Made by a program: the position numbers and the translations under genes. From Corynebacterium hylobatis (GTDB taxonomy: Bacteria; Actinomycetota; Actinomycetes; Mycobacteriales; Mycobacteriaceae), in assembly GCF_003955685.1 (NCBI RefSeq), contig NZ_RXHJ01000007.1, positions 124,001 to 188,000 of the forward strand: DNA of 64,000 nt, written 5' to 3'. The notes under the pieces were generated by a model, which saw only the letters and a program-made list of their open reading frames with translations, was not told the DNA's origin and did no database searches. Numbering within the stretch: position 1 is the first letter of the stretch; every line of letters starts with the position of its first letter. Below, one piece after another: positions 30,649 to 42,507 of this stretch.

Positions 30649-33420
30649 CTAACCGGAGTTGCGGAGGGCGGTGGCGAGCCCGTTCATCGTCAGCTGGATG
30701 CCGCGGGAGACGGCCTCGCGGCTGTCACCGGCACGGTGTCGGCGCAGCAGCTCCACCTGGATGATGTTCAGGGGCAGCAGATAGGGGAAACGGCGCCGCA
30801 CGGAGCGGGCCAGGGCAGGGTTGTCCGCCAGCAGCTCCTCGCTGCCGGTGACGGTGCTGAACATCTCCCTGGTCAGTTCGAATTCCGCGGCGATGATGCC
30901 GTGGATGCGTCCGGCGATCTCGCGGTCGTCGACAAGCCGGGCGTACAGGGCGGCCAGCTCCATGCCGGCCTTGGACATGACCTGGGCCATGTTGGAGACG
31001 ACCGAGGAGAAGAAGGGCCACGTCTCGTAGAGGGCGCGCAGTTCGGCGATGCGCGCCTCGCGGTCCTCCCCTGATTCGATCCACTCCTGCAGGGCCGTGC
31101 CTACGCCGAACCAGCCGGGCAGCAGCACGCGCGCCTGCGACCAGGCGAGCACCCACGGGATGGCCCGCAGATCCTCCACGCCCTTTGTCTGCTTCCGCGA
31201 TGTCGGACGGGAACCGATGTTGAGGGCACCGATCTCACCCAGCGGGGTCGACTGGGTGAAATAAGGGATGAAGCCGGGATCCTCGTGCACGAGGGCGGAG
31301 TATTTCCGGCGGCTGATGGCGGCCAGTTCACGCATGATGTCCACGGCGCGTGCCCGGTCGGCCAGTTCGTCGACCGGCAGGAGGCTGGCCTCCAGCGTCG
31401 CGGAGACCAGCGCCTCGAGGTTGCGGCGGGCGGTGCGCGGCGAGCCGTACTTGGCGGAGATGATCTCGCCCTGCTCTGTGATGCGCACGGAACCATCGAC
31501 CGCGCCCTGGGGTTGGGCGAGCAGCGCCTCATAGGAGGGGCCGCCGCCCCGGCCGACGGTGCCGCCCCTGCCGTGGAACAGACGCAGACGTACCCCGTGC
31601 TCCCGGCCGGCCGCCACCAGCTGGGTCTCCGCGTCGTAGAGTGCCCAGTTCGCGGCGAAGTAACCCCCGTCCTTGTTGGAGTCGGAGTAGCCCAACATGA
31701 CCTCCTGGACGTTGCCGCGCTGGGCGAGGTAAGCCCGGTACAGCGGCAGCTCCCACAACCTGCGGAGGATGTCGGCGCCGGCCTCGAGGTCGTCGATGGT
31801 CTCGAACAGGGGGATGATGTCGATGCTGCCGCCCGGCCCCTCCCCGTTCGCCCGGATGAGACCGACTTCCTTGAGCAGCACCATCGGCTCGAGGATGTCA
31901 CTGACCGACTGGGCCATGGAGATGATCTGGTGCGGGATCATGTCCGCACCGAAGCGGGCGACGCTGTCGGCCGCCTGCTGGATGAGGTCGAGTTCCCGCT
32001 GGGTGGCCTCGCTGAAACGGCGGTAGCCGCGCGGGACGAGCGGGCGTGGGGTGCGCAGTTCCCGGGTGAGCAGCTCGATCCTCTCCTCCTCCCCCAGCGA
32101 GTGGTACGCGGGGTGGACGTGCGCAGTGGCGAAGACCTCGGAGAGGACATTCTCGAAGCTCTCGGAGTTCTGGCGCAGGTCGATCGAGTGGAGGTGGAAG
32201 CCGAAGCTGGCGACCGCCGCCCGGATGGTGGCCAGGCAGTCGTCGGCGATGATGGCGTCGTTGGACATCCGCAGGGAATCGTCGACGATCTTCAGGTCAG
32301 CGTCGAATTCCACCGGGGAGGTGTAAGGCTCGTGCACGCGGTGCCAGGTACCTTCGACGGCATCCTCACCGATGAGGGCGGCGGTGGTGGCCAGGATGCG
32401 CCCCCGGATGCCGTGGACGGCACGGCGGTAGGGTTCGTCGACGCGTGAGGCGACATCGTTGTGGCCGCGGCCGGCGAGTTCGACCAGCTCGACGGTGACC
32501 GCGGTCATCCGGTCGGAGAGACTGAGTTCGTTCTCGAGGTCGTGGAGCTGGTCAGCGTAGTGGCGCAGAACGGTCTGCGCGGCCCGCCGGGAGGCGTAGT
32601 CGAGGGTCTGGGCGGTGACGAAGGGGTTGCCGTCGTGGTCGCCCCCGATCCAGGAGCCGGGGCGGACGATGGCCCGGGCCGCACTGCCCTGCAGTTCAGC
32701 ATGGAAACGACCCGTGAGGGTGTCGTGGACGTCCTGGTTCAGCGCCGGGATTTCCTGGAGCAGGGAGAGCAGGTAGTAGCGCAGGCCGACCTCGATCTCG
32801 TCCTCGATGCGGGGACGGGACTGGCGGATCAGCGCGGTCTGCCACAGGATGGTCATGCGCCGGCGGATGCGGTGCTCGATGTCCGCGAGCCGTGATTCGG
32901 TGCGCGCCGTCGGATCGGCGTCCTGGACGCGGTGCCGGTCCAGCATCAGCCGGGTGATGTTCTTCTGGGCGTCGAAGACCGTGCGGCGGCGTGTCTCCGT
33001 GGGATGCGCGGTGAACACCGGGGCCACCAGGGCCTCCGACAGGATCTTCCCGACGTCCGCGGCCCCTACCCCGGCGGCCTCGTACTTCTCCCAGGTCGCC
33101 TCGAGCGTGGAGTCGGGGACCCCGCCGCCGTCGAGGACGGCCTCATGGTTGAAGTCGTCGTGGATGTCCTCCGCCAGATTCGCCATGAGGGCGAAGTGGC
33201 TGAAGGCCCGGATGACGGGGGTCGCGCGGTGTGGGTCGATGTTGCGGAACAGATCGACGAGCACCTCCAGGGAGGCGTTGCCCTTGGCCACCTCGAATGC
33301 CTGGCGGCGGGCGTGTTCAACCAGGTCAAAGACCTCCTGCCCCTCCTGTTCCGCGATCACCTGGCCGAGGATCCGGCCCAGATAGCGGATGTCTTCCTGC
33401 AGATGATCACGGTCGGCCAT
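30649..33420 (-). CDS. ppc: Ppc: phosphoenolpyruvate carboxylase
   Basis: A 923-residue enzyme carboxylating PEP to oxaloacetate, the main anaplerotic step in corynebacteria. Conserved blocks are FTAHPTETRRRTV with the catalytic His region, GSWIGGDHDGNPFVTA, MLGYSDSNKDGGYFAANW, LFHGRGGTVGRGGGPSYEAL, and GSRPTSRK. The C-terminus ends ATALRNSG, matching the Asn-Ser/Thr-Gly end of the family. ATG 33420 was chosen over longer frames that extend through tpiA; homologues start here and length agrees with C. glutamicum. Downstream of tpiA by 37 bp and probably co-transcribed. Confidence 0.97.
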   Translation of the reverse strand: MADRDHLQEDIRYLGRILGQVIAEQEGQEVFDLVEHARRQAFEVAKGNASLEVLVDLFRNIDPHRATPVIRAFSHFALMANLAEDIHDDFNHEAVLDGGGVPDSTLEATWEKYEAAGVGAADVGKILSEALVAPVFTAHPTETRRRTVFDAQKNITRLMLDRHRVQDADPTARTESRLADIEHRIRRRMTILWQTALIRQSRPRIEDEIEVGLRYYLLSLLQEIPALNQDVHDTLTGRFHAELQGSAARAIVRPGSWIGGDHDGNPFVTAQTLDYASRRAAQTVLRHYADQLHDLENELSLSDRMTAVTVELVELAGRGHNDVASRVDEPYRRAVHGIRGRILATTAALIGEDAVEGTWHRVHEPYTSPVEFDADLKIVDDSLRMSNDAIIADDCLATIRAAVASFGFHLHSIDLRQNSESFENVLSEVFATAHVHPAYHSLGEEERIELLTRELRTPRPLVPRGYRRFSEATQRELDLIQQAADSVARFGADMIPHQIISMAQSVSDILEPMVLLKEVGLIRANGEGPGGSIDIIPLFETIDDLEAGADILRRLWELPLYRAYLAQRGNVQEVMLGYSDSNKDGGYFAANWALYDAETQLVAAGREHGVRLRLFHGRGGTVGRGGGPSYEALLAQPQGAVDGSVRITEQGEIISAKYGSPRTARRNLEALVSATLEASLLPVDELADRARAVDIMRELAAISRRKYSALVHEDPGFIPYFTQSTPLGEIGALNIGSRPTSRKQTKGVEDLRAIPWVLAWSQARVLLPGWFGVGTALQEWIESGEDREARIAELRALYETWPFFSSVVSNMAQVMSKAGMELAALYARLVDDREIAGRIHGIIAAEFELTREMFSTVTGSEELLADNPALARSVRRRFPYLLPLNIIQVELLRRHRAGDSREAVSRGIQLTMNGLATALRNSG

Positions 33421-33457
33421 GAGGTGGGTTCTCCTGGTGTTCGGTGGCGGGGTCGGG

Positions 33458-34240
33458 TCAGGCGACGGCGCCTGCGGCGGCGGCCGCGAGACGGGCGAAT
33501 TCCTCGCCGTCCAGCGAGGCACCGCCGACGAGACCGCCGTCGACGTCCGTCTGGCTGATGATCTCCGCGATGGAGTCGGTCTTGACGGAACCGCCGTAGA
33601 GGATGCGGATGCCGGCGGCGACCTCCTCACCGGCGAGCTCACGGATGAGGCCACGGATGGCGGCGCACACCTCCTGCGCGTCGGCGGCGGAGGCGACCTT
33701 GCCGGTGCCGATGGCCCAGACCGGCTCGTAGGCGATGACGGTCTTCGCCAGGTCCTCGGCGGACAGACCGGCGAGGGAATCGCGGGTCTGGTTGACCACG
33801 TGCTCGACGTGGGTGCCGGCCTCGCGGATCTCCAGCGGCTCGCCGACGCACACGATCGGGCTGATGCCGTGCCTGAGGGCGGCGGCGGCCTTGGCGGCGA
33901 CCAGCTCATCGGATTCGTTGTGGTGCTCGCGGCGCTCGGAGTGGCCGACGATGACCCAGGTGCAGCCGAGCTTGGCCAGCATCTGGGCGGAGACCTCACC
34001 GGTGTAGGCGCCGGACTCGTGCTGCGAGACGTCCTGTGCGCCGAAGGTGATGTTCAGCTTGTCGCCGTCGACGAGGGTCTGCACGGAGCGAATGTCGGTG
34101 AAGGGAACGGTGACGGCGACGTCGACCTTCTCGTAGTGGTCCTTCGGCAGGGCGAAGTCCAGCTTCTGGACGGTCGCGATCGCCTGGTGGTGGTCCAGGT
34201 TCATCTTCCAGTTGCCGGCGATGAGGGGGGTGCGTGCCAT
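33458..34240 (-). CDS. tpiA: TpiA: triosephosphate isomerase
   Basis: A 260-residue TIM barrel interconverting dihydroxyacetone phosphate and glyceraldehyde 3-phosphate. [13 protein letters not shown] carries the catalytic Lys, [14 protein letters not shown] the catalytic His, [20 protein letters not shown] the catalytic Glu and loop 6, and [11 protein letters not shown] the phosphate loop. ATG 34240 has a GAAAGGAG site. The gene lies 33 bp after pgk in the gap-pgk-tpi-ppc cluster. Confidence 0.97.
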   Translation of the reverse strand: MARTPLIAGNWKMNLDHHQAIATVQKLDFALPKDHYEKVDVAVTVPFTDIRSVQTLVDGDKLNITFGAQDVSQHESGAYTGEVSAQMLAKLGCTWVIVGHSERREHHNESDELVAAKAAAALRHGISPIVCVGEPLEIREAGTHVEHVVNQTRDSLAGLSAEDLAKTVIAYEPVWAIGTGKVASAADAQEVCAAIRGLIRELAGEEVAAGIRILYGGSVKTDSIAEIISQTDVDGGLVGGASLDGEEFARLAAAAAGAVA

Positions 34241-34273
34241 GGTGGCACTCCTTTCAGGTGGGGAAACCGGGTG

Positions 34274-35491
34274 CTAGCGGTTGAGGACGGAGACGCCCGG
34301 CAGTTCCTTGCCCTCGAGGAATTCGAGGGAGGCGCCGCCACCGGTGGAGATGTGGGAGAAGCCGGCCTCGTCCAGGCCGAGGACGCGGACGGAGGCGGCG
34401 GAGTCGCCGCCGCCGACGACGGAGAAGGAGCCGTTGTCGGCGGTCGCGTCGATGATGGCCTGGGCCACGCCCTTGGTGCCCTGGGAGAACGGTGCCATCT
34501 CGAAGACGCCCATCGGGCCGTTCCAGAAGACGGTCTTCGAGGTGGCGAGCACCTCGGCGAACTTCTCCACGGACTCCGGGCCGATGTCCGGGGACAGCCA
34601 ACCCTCCGGGATGCCGTCGAGGGCGACAATCTTGTGCTCGGCGTCGGCGGAGAACTCGGAGGCGGCGATGAGGTCGACCGGCAGGACGATCTTGTCGCCG
34701 AAGCGGGCGAGGAGGTCCTTGCAGGTGTCGATCATCTCCTCCTGGAGGAGGGACTTCTGGGTGTTGTAACCCTGGGAGGCGAGGAAGGTGTAGCACATGC
34801 CACCGCCGATGATGATCTTGTCGGCCTTGCCGGCCAGGGCCTCGATGACGCCCAGCTTGTCGGAGACCTTGGAGCCGCCGAGGATGACCACGTAGGGGGA
34901 TTCGGGGTTGGTGGCGGTCTTCTCCAGGACGGAGATCTCCTTCTCCACCAGCCTGCCGGCGTAGGCCGGGAGACGCTTGGCCACGTCGTAAACGGAGGCC
35001 TGCGCACGGTGGACGACGCCGAAACCGTCAGAGACGAAGGCACCGTTGTCGGCGGCGAGCTCGGCGAGCTGCTCGGCGAAGGCGCCGCGCTCGGCCTCGT
35101 CCTTGGACGTCTCGCGGGCGTCGAAACGCACGTTCTCCAGCAGGAGGACATCGCCCCCGGTCAGGCCGTTGGCACGCTCGTGGGCGTCCTCACCGACGAC
35201 GTCGCCTGCCAGGGCCACGTACTGGCCCAGGGCATCGGACAGGGCCTCGGCGACCGGGGCCAGGGAGTACCTGGCGTTGACCTCGCCCTTGGGGCGACCG
35301 AGGTGGGCCATGACGATGACCTTGGCGCCGCCCTCGACGAGCGCCTGCAGGGTGGGCAGGGAGGCGGTGATGCGTCCCGCGTCGGTGATCTCACCGGCGT
35401 CATTGAGCGGGACGTTGAAATCCGAGCGGACGAGGATGTGGCGGTCTTCGACACCCTCGTCGAGCAGGTCCTGCAGGGTCTTGACGGTCAT
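34274..35491 (-). CDS. pgk: Pgk: phosphoglycerate kinase
   Basis: A 405-residue glycolytic kinase. Near the N-terminus are [20 protein letters not shown] and [20 protein letters not shown]; the hinge and nucleotide parts include [16 protein letters not shown], and the C-terminal block [15 protein letters not shown] then [20 protein letters not shown] 35491 has an AAGGAG site. The 162-bp gap to gap contains strong hairpins, which may set the ratio of the two mRNAs. Confidence 0.97.
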   Translation of the reverse strand: MTVKTLQDLLDEGVEDRHILVRSDFNVPLNDAGEITDAGRITASLPTLQALVEGGAKVIVMAHLGRPKGEVNARYSLAPVAEALSDALGQYVALAGDVVGEDAHERANGLTGGDVLLLENVRFDARETSKDEAERGAFAEQLAELAADNGAFVSDGFGVVHRAQASVYDVAKRLPAYAGRLVEKEISVLEKTATNPESPYVVILGGSKVSDKLGVIEALAGKADKIIIGGGMCYTFLASQGYNTQKSLLQEEMIDTCKDLLARFGDKIVLPVDLIAASEFSADAEHKIVALDGIPEGWLSPDIGPESVEKFAEVLATSKTVFWNGPMGVFEMAPFSQGTKGVAQAIIDATADNGSFSVVGGGDSAASVRVLGLDEAGFSHISTGGGASLEFLEGKELPGVSVLNR

Positions 35492-35567
35492 GGCTGGCTC
35501 CTTGACTCTATGTGTTGATGAGTGAAAATGGCGGCTGAAGATGGTGGCTCCGGCTGGACAGCCGAAG

Positions 35568-35598
35568 GGCCCGGCGTGTGCCGAGGCACACCCGGGCC
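35568..35598 (-). terminator. GC-rich hairpin between gap and pgk (attenuator, processing site or terminator)
   Basis: GGCCCGG-C-GTGTG pairs with CACAC-CCGGGCC around a 6-nt loop, a 12-bp stem with one bulge. A smaller hairpin (CGGCTG/CAGCCG) lies beside it at about 35550-35563. No U-tract follows on the minus strand, so partial termination or an mRNA-stabilising end is as likely as full termination. Confidence 0.5.
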
Positions 35599-35653
35599 GC
35601 AGGGCCGCACCTCCCCAGGCCTCAGCTGTGGGCCGGGAAGATGCCGGGTGTCT

Positions 35654-36966
<1,313 letters not shown>

Positions 36967-37950
36967 TCAGGCCCCTTCGAGGAGGTCGTCGGTGACAGCC
37001 TCGTTGGTGTCCGACAGCCCCAGCTCCTCCGCCCGCTTGTCGGCCATGGACAGCAGACGGCGGATGCGGCCGGCGACGGCATCCTTGGTCATCTGCGGAT
37101 CCGCGAGCCGGCCCAGCTCCTCCAGAGAGGCCTGGCGGTGGGCCACACGCAGCTGCCCGGCCTCAGCCAGGTGCTCGGGAACATCATCCCCGAGGATCTG
37201 CATGGCGCGCTCCACGCGGGCGGCGGCGGCAACAGCTGCGCGGGCTGAACGGCGCAGGTTCGCGTCATCGAAATTGGCCAGCCGGTTGGCGGTGGAACGG
37301 CTCTCCCGCCGCAGACGCTTGTCCTCCCACTCCAGCCGGACCTGCTGCGCACCCATCCGGGTCAGCAGTGCGCCGATGGCGTCACCGTCGCGGATGACCA
37401 CCCGGTCGGTGCCGCGGGTCTCCTTCGTCCGGGCGGCGATACCCAGCCGCCGGGCAGCACCGACCAGCGCCAGCGCCGCCTCCTGGCAGGGGCAGACCAC
37501 CTCGAGCGCGGAGGAACGCCCCGGCTCGGTGAGGAAGCCCTGAGCGAGGAAGGCCCCGCGCCAGGCCGCCTCGTTGTCGGCGACCGTGCCGGAGATCACC
37601 TGCGGCGGCAGACCGACCACGGGATGCCCGGAACGGGTGACCAGTCCCAGCCGCCGGGACAGATCCCGGGTGCCTTCCGTCACGCGCAGCAGGTGGCGGG
37701 AGTTTTTCGAGGCCCCGCCCGGGCTGATCGTGTGCTCGTGCACCTCGACGCCGTACATCTCCGTCAGGGACTCCGCCAGACGCCGGGCGACGTCGCCGGA
37801 ATCGAGTTCGGCCTCCAGCACCAGCCGCCCGGCGATGACCTGCATCTGGCCGGCGAAACGCAGCAGCGCCGCGGTCTCGGCGACCCGGGCGGACTGCCGG
37901 GGAACCACCACCTTTGCGAGTTCGTCCTTGACTCTTGCCGTCAACGCCAC
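36967..37950 (-). CDS. whiA: WhiA: sporulation/cell-division regulator family protein
   Basis: A 327-residue WhiA with the N-terminal LAGLIDADG-derived domain in two parts and a C-terminal helix-turn-helix ([20 protein letters not shown], then [18 protein letters not shown]). The N-terminus [20 protein letters not shown] is typical. WhiA controls sporulation-linked division in Streptomyces; in non-sporulating corynebacteria it is tied to division and chromosome maintenance, with no known catalytic activity. GTG 37950 fits homologue starts; the long frame upstream overlaps yvcK. The order uvrC-rapZ-yvcK-whiA is conserved across Gram-positives. Confidence 0.93.
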   Translation of the reverse strand: MALTARVKDELAKVVVPRQSARVAETAALLRFAGQMQVIAGRLVLEAELDSGDVARRLAESLTEMYGVEVHEHTISPGGASKNSRHLLRVTEGTRDLSRRLGLVTRSGHPVVGLPPQVISGTVADNEAAWRGAFLAQGFLTEPGRSSALEVVCPCQEAALALVGAARRLGIAARTKETRGTDRVVIRDGDAIGALLTRMGAQQVRLEWEDKRLRRESRSTANRLANFDDANLRRSARAAVAAAARVERAMQILGDDVPEHLAEAGQLRVAHRQASLEELGRLADPQMTKDAVAGRIRRLLSMADKRAEELGLSDTNEAVTDDLLEGA

Positions 37951-37996
37951 GGGTGCGACCGCCTTTCTCTCGAGCTGCCCTGTGATCCGGACCAGT

Positions 37997-38974
37997 CTAG
38001 TCGGAGGCTCCCCCACCCCGGGCCTCCCGGTACAGGCCCGTGAGCGCGGCAGCCAGTTTGGAGGGGTCATGTTTGTTGATGCGTTGGCCGTTGCCGTCCT
38101 CAGTGCGCAGATCCTCGTAGACGATCGTCGCGCCCAGCCCGGCGGCGGCCCGCTCCAGGTAGGAACGCTCCGCGGCGGTGGGGATGGTGTCCGCGTCGAC
38201 GAGGATCCGGTCGATGCGCAGGGCGGGTGCGTGCTGGCTGAGCATGTGGATGTGACGTTCCGAGGAGAAGCCGTGGGTCTCCCCCGGTTCCGCCGAGAGG
38301 TTGAGCACGACCACCTTGAGTGCACCGGTGGCGTTGAGGGCGTCGACGATGCCCGGGATCAGCAGGTGCGGGATGACGGAGGAGAACCACGAGCCAGGGC
38401 CGAGGGTCACCAGGTCGGCTGCCTCGATCGCCTGGACTGCCGCACCGCAGGCCTCGGGACGTTCCGGGATCAGCCGTACCCGGCGGACCGTGCCGGGGGT
38501 GGTGGCCACGGCAACCTGGCCGCGGACGGGGCGGATGACCCGGGGGTCGTCGTCAAGCCCGGCGACGTCGGCCTCGATCTCCAGCGGCTGGTTGCACATG
38601 GGCAGGACCCGGCCGTGCGAGCCGGTGAGCTCGGCGACCTTGTCCAGGGCCGCCTGCTCGTTGCCCAGGATCCCGGTCAGCCCGGCGATGAGCAGGTTGC
38701 CGACTGCATGACCCGCCAGTGCGCCGGTGCCGCCGAAGCGGTGCTGCAGGGTCTGGGCCCAGAGACTGCCCTCCTCGTCGTCACTGGCCAGGGCGGCGAG
38801 TGCCATGCGCAGATCGCCGGGCGGGATGATGCCGAGCTCGCGGCGCAAGCGACCGGAGGAACCGCCGTCATCCGCGACGGTGACCACCGCGGTGATCGAT
38901 TCCGGTGCGCTCAGCCGGGCGGCGACGAGCGTCTGGTAGAGGCCGTGACCGCCTCCCATCGAGGTGATGTGCAA
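37997..38974 (-). CDS. yvcK: YvcK: gluconeogenesis factor / CofD-like UDP-sugar-binding protein
   Basis: A 325-residue protein of the YvcK/CofD-like family, needed in Bacillus for growth on gluconeogenic carbon and for cell shape, and known to bind UDP-GlcNAc. [12 protein letters not shown] near the N-terminus is the phosphate loop; [20 protein letters not shown] and [18 protein letters not shown] are conserved blocks. The start is TTG 38974, supported by GGGAGG 5 nt upstream, in a 35-bp gap after rapZ. Confidence 0.93.
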   Translation of the reverse strand: MHITSMGGGHGLYQTLVAARLSAPESITAVVTVADDGGSSGRLRRELGIIPPGDLRMALAALASDDEEGSLWAQTLQHRFGGTGALAGHAVGNLLIAGLTGILGNEQAALDKVAELTGSHGRVLPMCNQPLEIEADVAGLDDDPRVIRPVRGQVAVATTPGTVRRVRLIPERPEACGAAVQAIEAADLVTLGPGSWFSSVIPHLLIPGIVDALNATGALKVVVLNLSAEPGETHGFSSERHIHMLSQHAPALRIDRILVDADTIPTAAERSYLERAAAGLGATIVYEDLRTEDGNGQRINKHDPSKLAAALTGLYREARGGGASD

Positions 38975-39009
38975 GATTTCCTCCCGGGAAGTCAGTTACG
39001 GTTGCAGGG

Positions 39010-39903
39010 TCAGTGTCGGTTGATGTCGCGGTGCATGACGTTGACGTCGATGTCACCCCGGTCCCGCAGCCGGCGTCCGAGTTCCTCGGACACCGCCACA
39101 GAACGGTGGTGGCCGCCGGTGCAGCCGACGGCCACGGTGATGAAGTTCTTGCCCTCATGGCGGTAACCACCGAGCATTGAGTCAAACATATCGACGAACT
39201 TATCGATGAATTCCCCTGCTCCCTCCCTGCTCAGCACGTAGTCACTCACCGGTTCATCAACACCCCGGAAACCGCGCAGCTCCGGGATCCAGTAGGGGTT
39301 GGGCAGGAAACGGACATCGATCATCAGGTCCGCATCCTGGGGGGCGCCATGTTTGAAACCGAAGGACTCGAGGGTGACGTGCTGGCGGTTGTGCGCCATC
39401 GTTCCGAGGGATGCCTCGATCGCCCGGCGCAGATCGTGCACCGACAGACTCGAGGTGTCGATGATGATGTCCGCCTGTTCCTTGATGCCGTTGGTGATCT
39501 CCCACTCGCGCTCGATGCCCAGGTACAGGGTGTCCTCCCCCTGCAGGGGGTGGGTGCGGCGCACGCTGTCGAAACGGCGGATGAGTACGTCGTCGCGGGC
39601 GTCCATGAACAGCACCGTGGGATTGAGCCCCTTGTCCGTCAGCTCCCGGAGGGTGGCACGCAGGTTGCCGCCGAACTGGCGGGTGCGCACATCGACGAGG
39701 AAGGCGACCTTCTCCACCGGGGGATCCTGCGCCAGGCACAGCTCCAGGAAGTCGACGATGAGCTGCGGCGGCAGGTTCTGCACCACGAAGAAACCCTTGT
39801 CCTCCAGTACCTTCGCCGCGGAGCTGAGTCCTCCACCGGACATGCCGGTGATGAGGACAGGGGGTGTCGAGAAGCGGGACGGCACACCGGAGGTTGAGGT
39901 CAT
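39010..39903 (-). CDS. rapZ: RapZ: nucleotide-binding-family protein with an altered P-loop
   Basis: A 297-residue RapZ/YvcJ-family protein. The P-loop region reads [18 protein letters not shown], so the Walker A lysine is replaced by Leu (GxxGxGK expected). The following [15 protein letters not shown] is conserved, as are [18 protein letters not shown] and the C-terminal [20 protein letters not shown], which in RapZ binds a phosphate or the GlmZ/GlmY RNA. In enterobacteria RapZ directs GlmZ sRNA decay; that RNA is not known here. Its ATG overlaps the uvrC stop as ATGA. Confidence 0.92.
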   Translation of the reverse strand: MTSTSGVPSRFSTPPVLITGMSGGGLSSAAKVLEDKGFFVVQNLPPQLIVDFLELCLAQDPPVEKVAFLVDVRTRQFGGNLRATLRELTDKGLNPTVLFMDARDDVLIRRFDSVRRTHPLQGEDTLYLGIEREWEITNGIKEQADIIIDTSSLSVHDLRRAIEASLGTMAHNRQHVTLESFGFKHGAPQDADLMIDVRFLPNPYWIPELRGFRGVDEPVSDYVLSREGAGEFIDKFVDMFDSMLGGYRHEGKNFITVAVGCTGGHHRSVAVSEELGRRLRDRGDIDVNVMHRDINRH

Positions 39904-41933
39904 GGGGACATCCTATCGTGGGTATCGGGATGGAGATGGTCGTAGACGGCGGCCGCCAGGCGGGGGCCGAAACCCCGCACCTCGGTGATCTCCGCCTGGC
40001 TGGCGGCCTTGAGCTTCTTCACCGAACCAAAGTGCTTGACCAGCTCGGTGCGACGGGTCGCGCCCAGTCCCGGTACGCCGTCGAGTTCGGAGACCCGCAT
40101 CCGCTTCGAACGTTGTTGCCGGTGGTAGGTGATGGCGAACCGGTGCGCCTCGTCACGGATCTGCTGCAGCAGATACAGCCCCTGGGATGCGCGCGGCAGG
40201 ATGACGGGGTCGGACTCCCCCGGCATCCAGATCTCCTCGAGGCGTTTGGCCAGGCCGATGAGGGTGACATCCACGATACCGAGTTCGTCGAAGACCTTCT
40301 GCGCGGCGTTGACCTGGGGCAGACCACCGTCGACGATGAACAGGTTCGGCGGGTAGGCGAAACGCCGCTGGTCGGTGCTCATCTCCTCGACGCGTTCGTC
40401 CGCGAAGGTCTGCGCCTCCGTCTCCTCGTCGGGCACGGCCAGTTTGTCCTGGTGGTGGCGCAGGAAACGGCGCCGGGTGACTTCCGCGATGGAGGCCACG
40501 TCGTCAGAGTGCCCGCCGCCGGCGGCCTCCCTGATGCGGTAGCGGCGGTAGTCTGATTTCCGCGGCAGGCCGTCCTCGAAGACGACGAGCGAGGCGACGA
40601 CATCGGTGCCCTGGATGTGGGAGATGTCGGTGCACTCGATGCGCAGGGGCGCCTCCTCCAGGCCGAGGGCCTCCTGAATGTCCTGCAGCGCCGCGGAACG
40701 GGCCGTGAGGTCGCCGACGCGTCTGAGCTTGTGCTGGCGCAGGGATTCCCTGGCGTTGCGTTCCACGGTCTCCATGAGGGCACGCTTGTCACCGCGCTGC
40801 GGCACCCGCAGGTCCACGGCTGCGCCCTTGAGCTCGGCGAGCAGGGCGGACACCTCCCCGGCTTCCGCGGGCAGATGCTGCACGAGGATCTCACGCGGCA
40901 CCACGGCCCCTGGCTTCGGCGGGTTGTGCGAGAACTGGTCCACGCCGCGGCGTTCGATCTGCTTCTGCTCGTCCTGTGCATCCACCCGGGCGCGTTCCAC
41001 CGCGTCCGAATAGAACTGGATCAGGAAGTTCTGGACGAGCACCTCGATCGGTTCTTCGGTGCGTTCGACCACCCAGCCGCGCTGGCCGCGGATCCGGCCG
41101 CCGCGGACGTGGAAGATCTGGACGCCGGCCTCCAGCTCGTCGGAGTCGACGGCGATGAGGTCGGCGTCGGTGCCGTCGCCGAGGACCACGGCCTGCTGCT
41201 CCATCACCTTGTTGATGGCCCCCAGGTCATCACGCAGGCGGGCGGCGCGCTCGAATTCCAGCTCCTCGGCGGCCTGCTCCATCTCGCGGGTGAGCTGGCG
41301 GACCACCTGGTCGGTGTGCCCGGCCATGAAGGAGACGAAACCGTCGACGATCTCCCGGTGCTCCTCAGGGCTGACGCGGCCCACACACGGGGCGGAGCAT
41401 TTGTCGATGTAGCCCAGCAGGCAGGGCCGGCCGAGCTTCTCATGCCGGTTGTACACGCCCTTCGAACAGGTGCGCACCGGGAAGACGCGGGTGAGCAGGT
41501 CGAGGGTCTCGCGCACCGCCCAGGCGTGGGAGTAGGGGCCGAAATAGCGCACCCCACGGCGGCGGGGGCCGCGGTAGAAGAAGGCCCGTGGGATGTCCTC
41601 ACCGGTGGACACCGCCAACAGCGGGTAGGTCTTGTCGTCGCGGTATTTGACGTTGAAACGCGGGTCGTAGCGCTTGATCCAGGTGTACTCCAGCTGGAGG
41701 GCCTCGACCTCGCTGGCGACGACGGTCCACTCCACCGAGGCGGCGGCGAAGACCATCTGCCGCGTGCGCGGATGGAGGGTGGTCACATCCTGGAAGTAGT
41801 TGGCCAGCCTGGCCCGGAGGCTGTTGGCTTTGCCGACGTAGATGACGCGGCGGTTCTCGTCCCGGAATCGGTAGACGCCCGGCTCCGTGGGAATGGTCCC
41901 CGGTGCCGGGCGGTAGGTACTCGGATCAGCCAT
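39900..41933 (-). CDS. uvrC: UvrC: excinuclease ABC subunit C
   Basis: A 677-residue nucleotide-excision-repair nuclease. The GIY-YIG domain begins [20 protein letters not shown] (about 18-37) and includes [22 protein letters not shown] carries a small Cys cluster. A UvrBC motif ([20 protein letters not shown], about 208-227) binds UvrB. The RNase H-like domain has [20 protein letters not shown] and [14 protein letters not shown], and the end is a helix-hairpin-helix ([20 protein letters not shown]). ATG 41933 is 9 nt after TAGTAT. It probably starts the uvrC-rapZ-yvcK-whiA unit. Confidence 0.96.
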   Translation of the reverse strand: MADPSTYRPAPGTIPTEPGVYRFRDENRRVIYVGKANSLRARLANYFQDVTTLHPRTRQMVFAAASVEWTVVASEVEALQLEYTWIKRYDPRFNVKYRDDKTYPLLAVSTGEDIPRAFFYRGPRRRGVRYFGPYSHAWAVRETLDLLTRVFPVRTCSKGVYNRHEKLGRPCLLGYIDKCSAPCVGRVSPEEHREIVDGFVSFMAGHTDQVVRQLTREMEQAAEELEFERAARLRDDLGAINKVMEQQAVVLGDGTDADLIAVDSDELEAGVQIFHVRGGRIRGQRGWVVERTEEPIEVLVQNFLIQFYSDAVERARVDAQDEQKQIERRGVDQFSHNPPKPGAVVPREILVQHLPAEAGEVSALLAELKGAAVDLRVPQRGDKRALMETVERNARESLRQHKLRRVGDLTARSAALQDIQEALGLEEAPLRIECTDISHIQGTDVVASLVVFEDGLPRKSDYRRYRIREAAGGGHSDDVASIAEVTRRRFLRHHQDKLAVPDEETEAQTFADERVEEMSTDQRRFAYPPNLFIVDGGLPQVNAAQKVFDELGIVDVTLIGLAKRLEEIWMPGESDPVILPRASQGLYLLQQIRDEAHRFAITYHRQQRSKRMRVSELDGVPGLGATRRTELVKHFGSVKKLKAASQAEITEVRGFGPRLAAAVYDHLHPDTHDRMSP

Positions 41934-41942
41934 AAACCGACG

Positions 41943-41948
41943 ATACTA
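41943..41948 (-). promoter_or_regulatory. -10 box TAGTAT, candidate uvrC promoter
   Basis: Minus-strand TAGTAT ends 9 nt before ATG 41933. It lies inside the 3' end of the membrane-protein gene and would give a leader of only a few nt. Confidence 0.4.
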
Positions 41949-42494
41949 GTCCTGCGGCATGTAGCGGGCCTCGAGCTCGCGGAACTGCGAGACGGCCCTG
42001 ACCACGGAGGCGCCGTCGGAGGCCTGCATCGCCCACATGGGGACGTACTCGAACTCCGGCAGCTCCAGGCGGGCCATGCGGGCGCCCTCCGGGAAGAACA
42101 ACCCGTAGATCACGGCCCAGGGGTAGAACCGGGTGCCGATGATGTTGCGGATCTCCACGCCGTCGGCGTTGGCGCGCACCCGCGGGCGGGTGAAGGAGAG
42201 GTAGGCCAGCACGGAGATAACCACGCCGACGCCCGGGAAGGCCAGCTTGTCGATGAACGTGACGGTGGCGCCCGTGAACTCCAGGTCCAGGAAGTAGCCC
42301 ATGAAAATGTGCACCGCCATGACGATGACCACTGCGATCCAGGCGAAGCGCTTCAGCGAGGCCGAACGGACCTCCAGCTCCCAGGGTCTGGTGGTCGTCC
42401 GCGCATGCGGGTCGAGGGCGGCGTAGAAGGCACGCTCCTCATCCGTCAGCGGGCGGCGACCGGTGTTCTCGGCTCCCACGTTCTTCTCACTCAC
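41946..42494 (-). CDS. PH-domain (bPH6-like) membrane protein
   Basis: A 182-residue protein with an N-terminal cytosolic stretch (VSEKNVGAENTGRRPLTDEE), two hydrophobic helices (FAWIAVVIVMAVHIFMGYFL and IDKLAFPGVGVVISVLAYLS), and a C-terminal domain of about 70 residues with RVRANADGVEIRNIIGTRFY and YPWAVIYGLFFPEGARMARL. That layout is the actinobacterial PH-domain protein family (DUF2581-like, M. tuberculosis Rv1417 beside ribH). The role is unknown; the fixed position after ribH is notable. GTG 42494 is preferred to ATG 42500, because TAGACT lies 7 nt before the GTG but only 1 nt before the ATG. Confidence 0.8.
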   Translation of the reverse strand: MSEKNVGAENTGRRPLTDEERAFYAALDPHARTTTRPWELEVRSASLKRFAWIAVVIVMAVHIFMGYFLDLEFTGATVTFIDKLAFPGVGVVISVLAYLSFTRPRVRANADGVEIRNIIGTRFYPWAVIYGLFFPEGARMARLELPEFEYVPMWAMQASDGASVVRAVSQFRELEARYMPQD

Positions 42495-42501
42495 ATCCAT
42501 C

Positions 42502-42507
42502 AGTCTA
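42502..42507 (-). promoter_or_regulatory. -10 box TAGACT, candidate leaderless promoter after ribH
   Basis: Minus-strand TAGACT lies across the end of ribH (stop at 42505) and ends 7 nt before GTG 42494, so the downstream membrane-protein gene has a possible leaderless transcript apart from the rib genes. Confidence 0.5.

Noticed and set aside
33421..33999. Upstream extension of ppc by 193 codons
   Set aside because: It overlaps tpiA in another frame, and its Ser/Pro/Thr-rich sequence does not resemble PPC, which starts at 33420.
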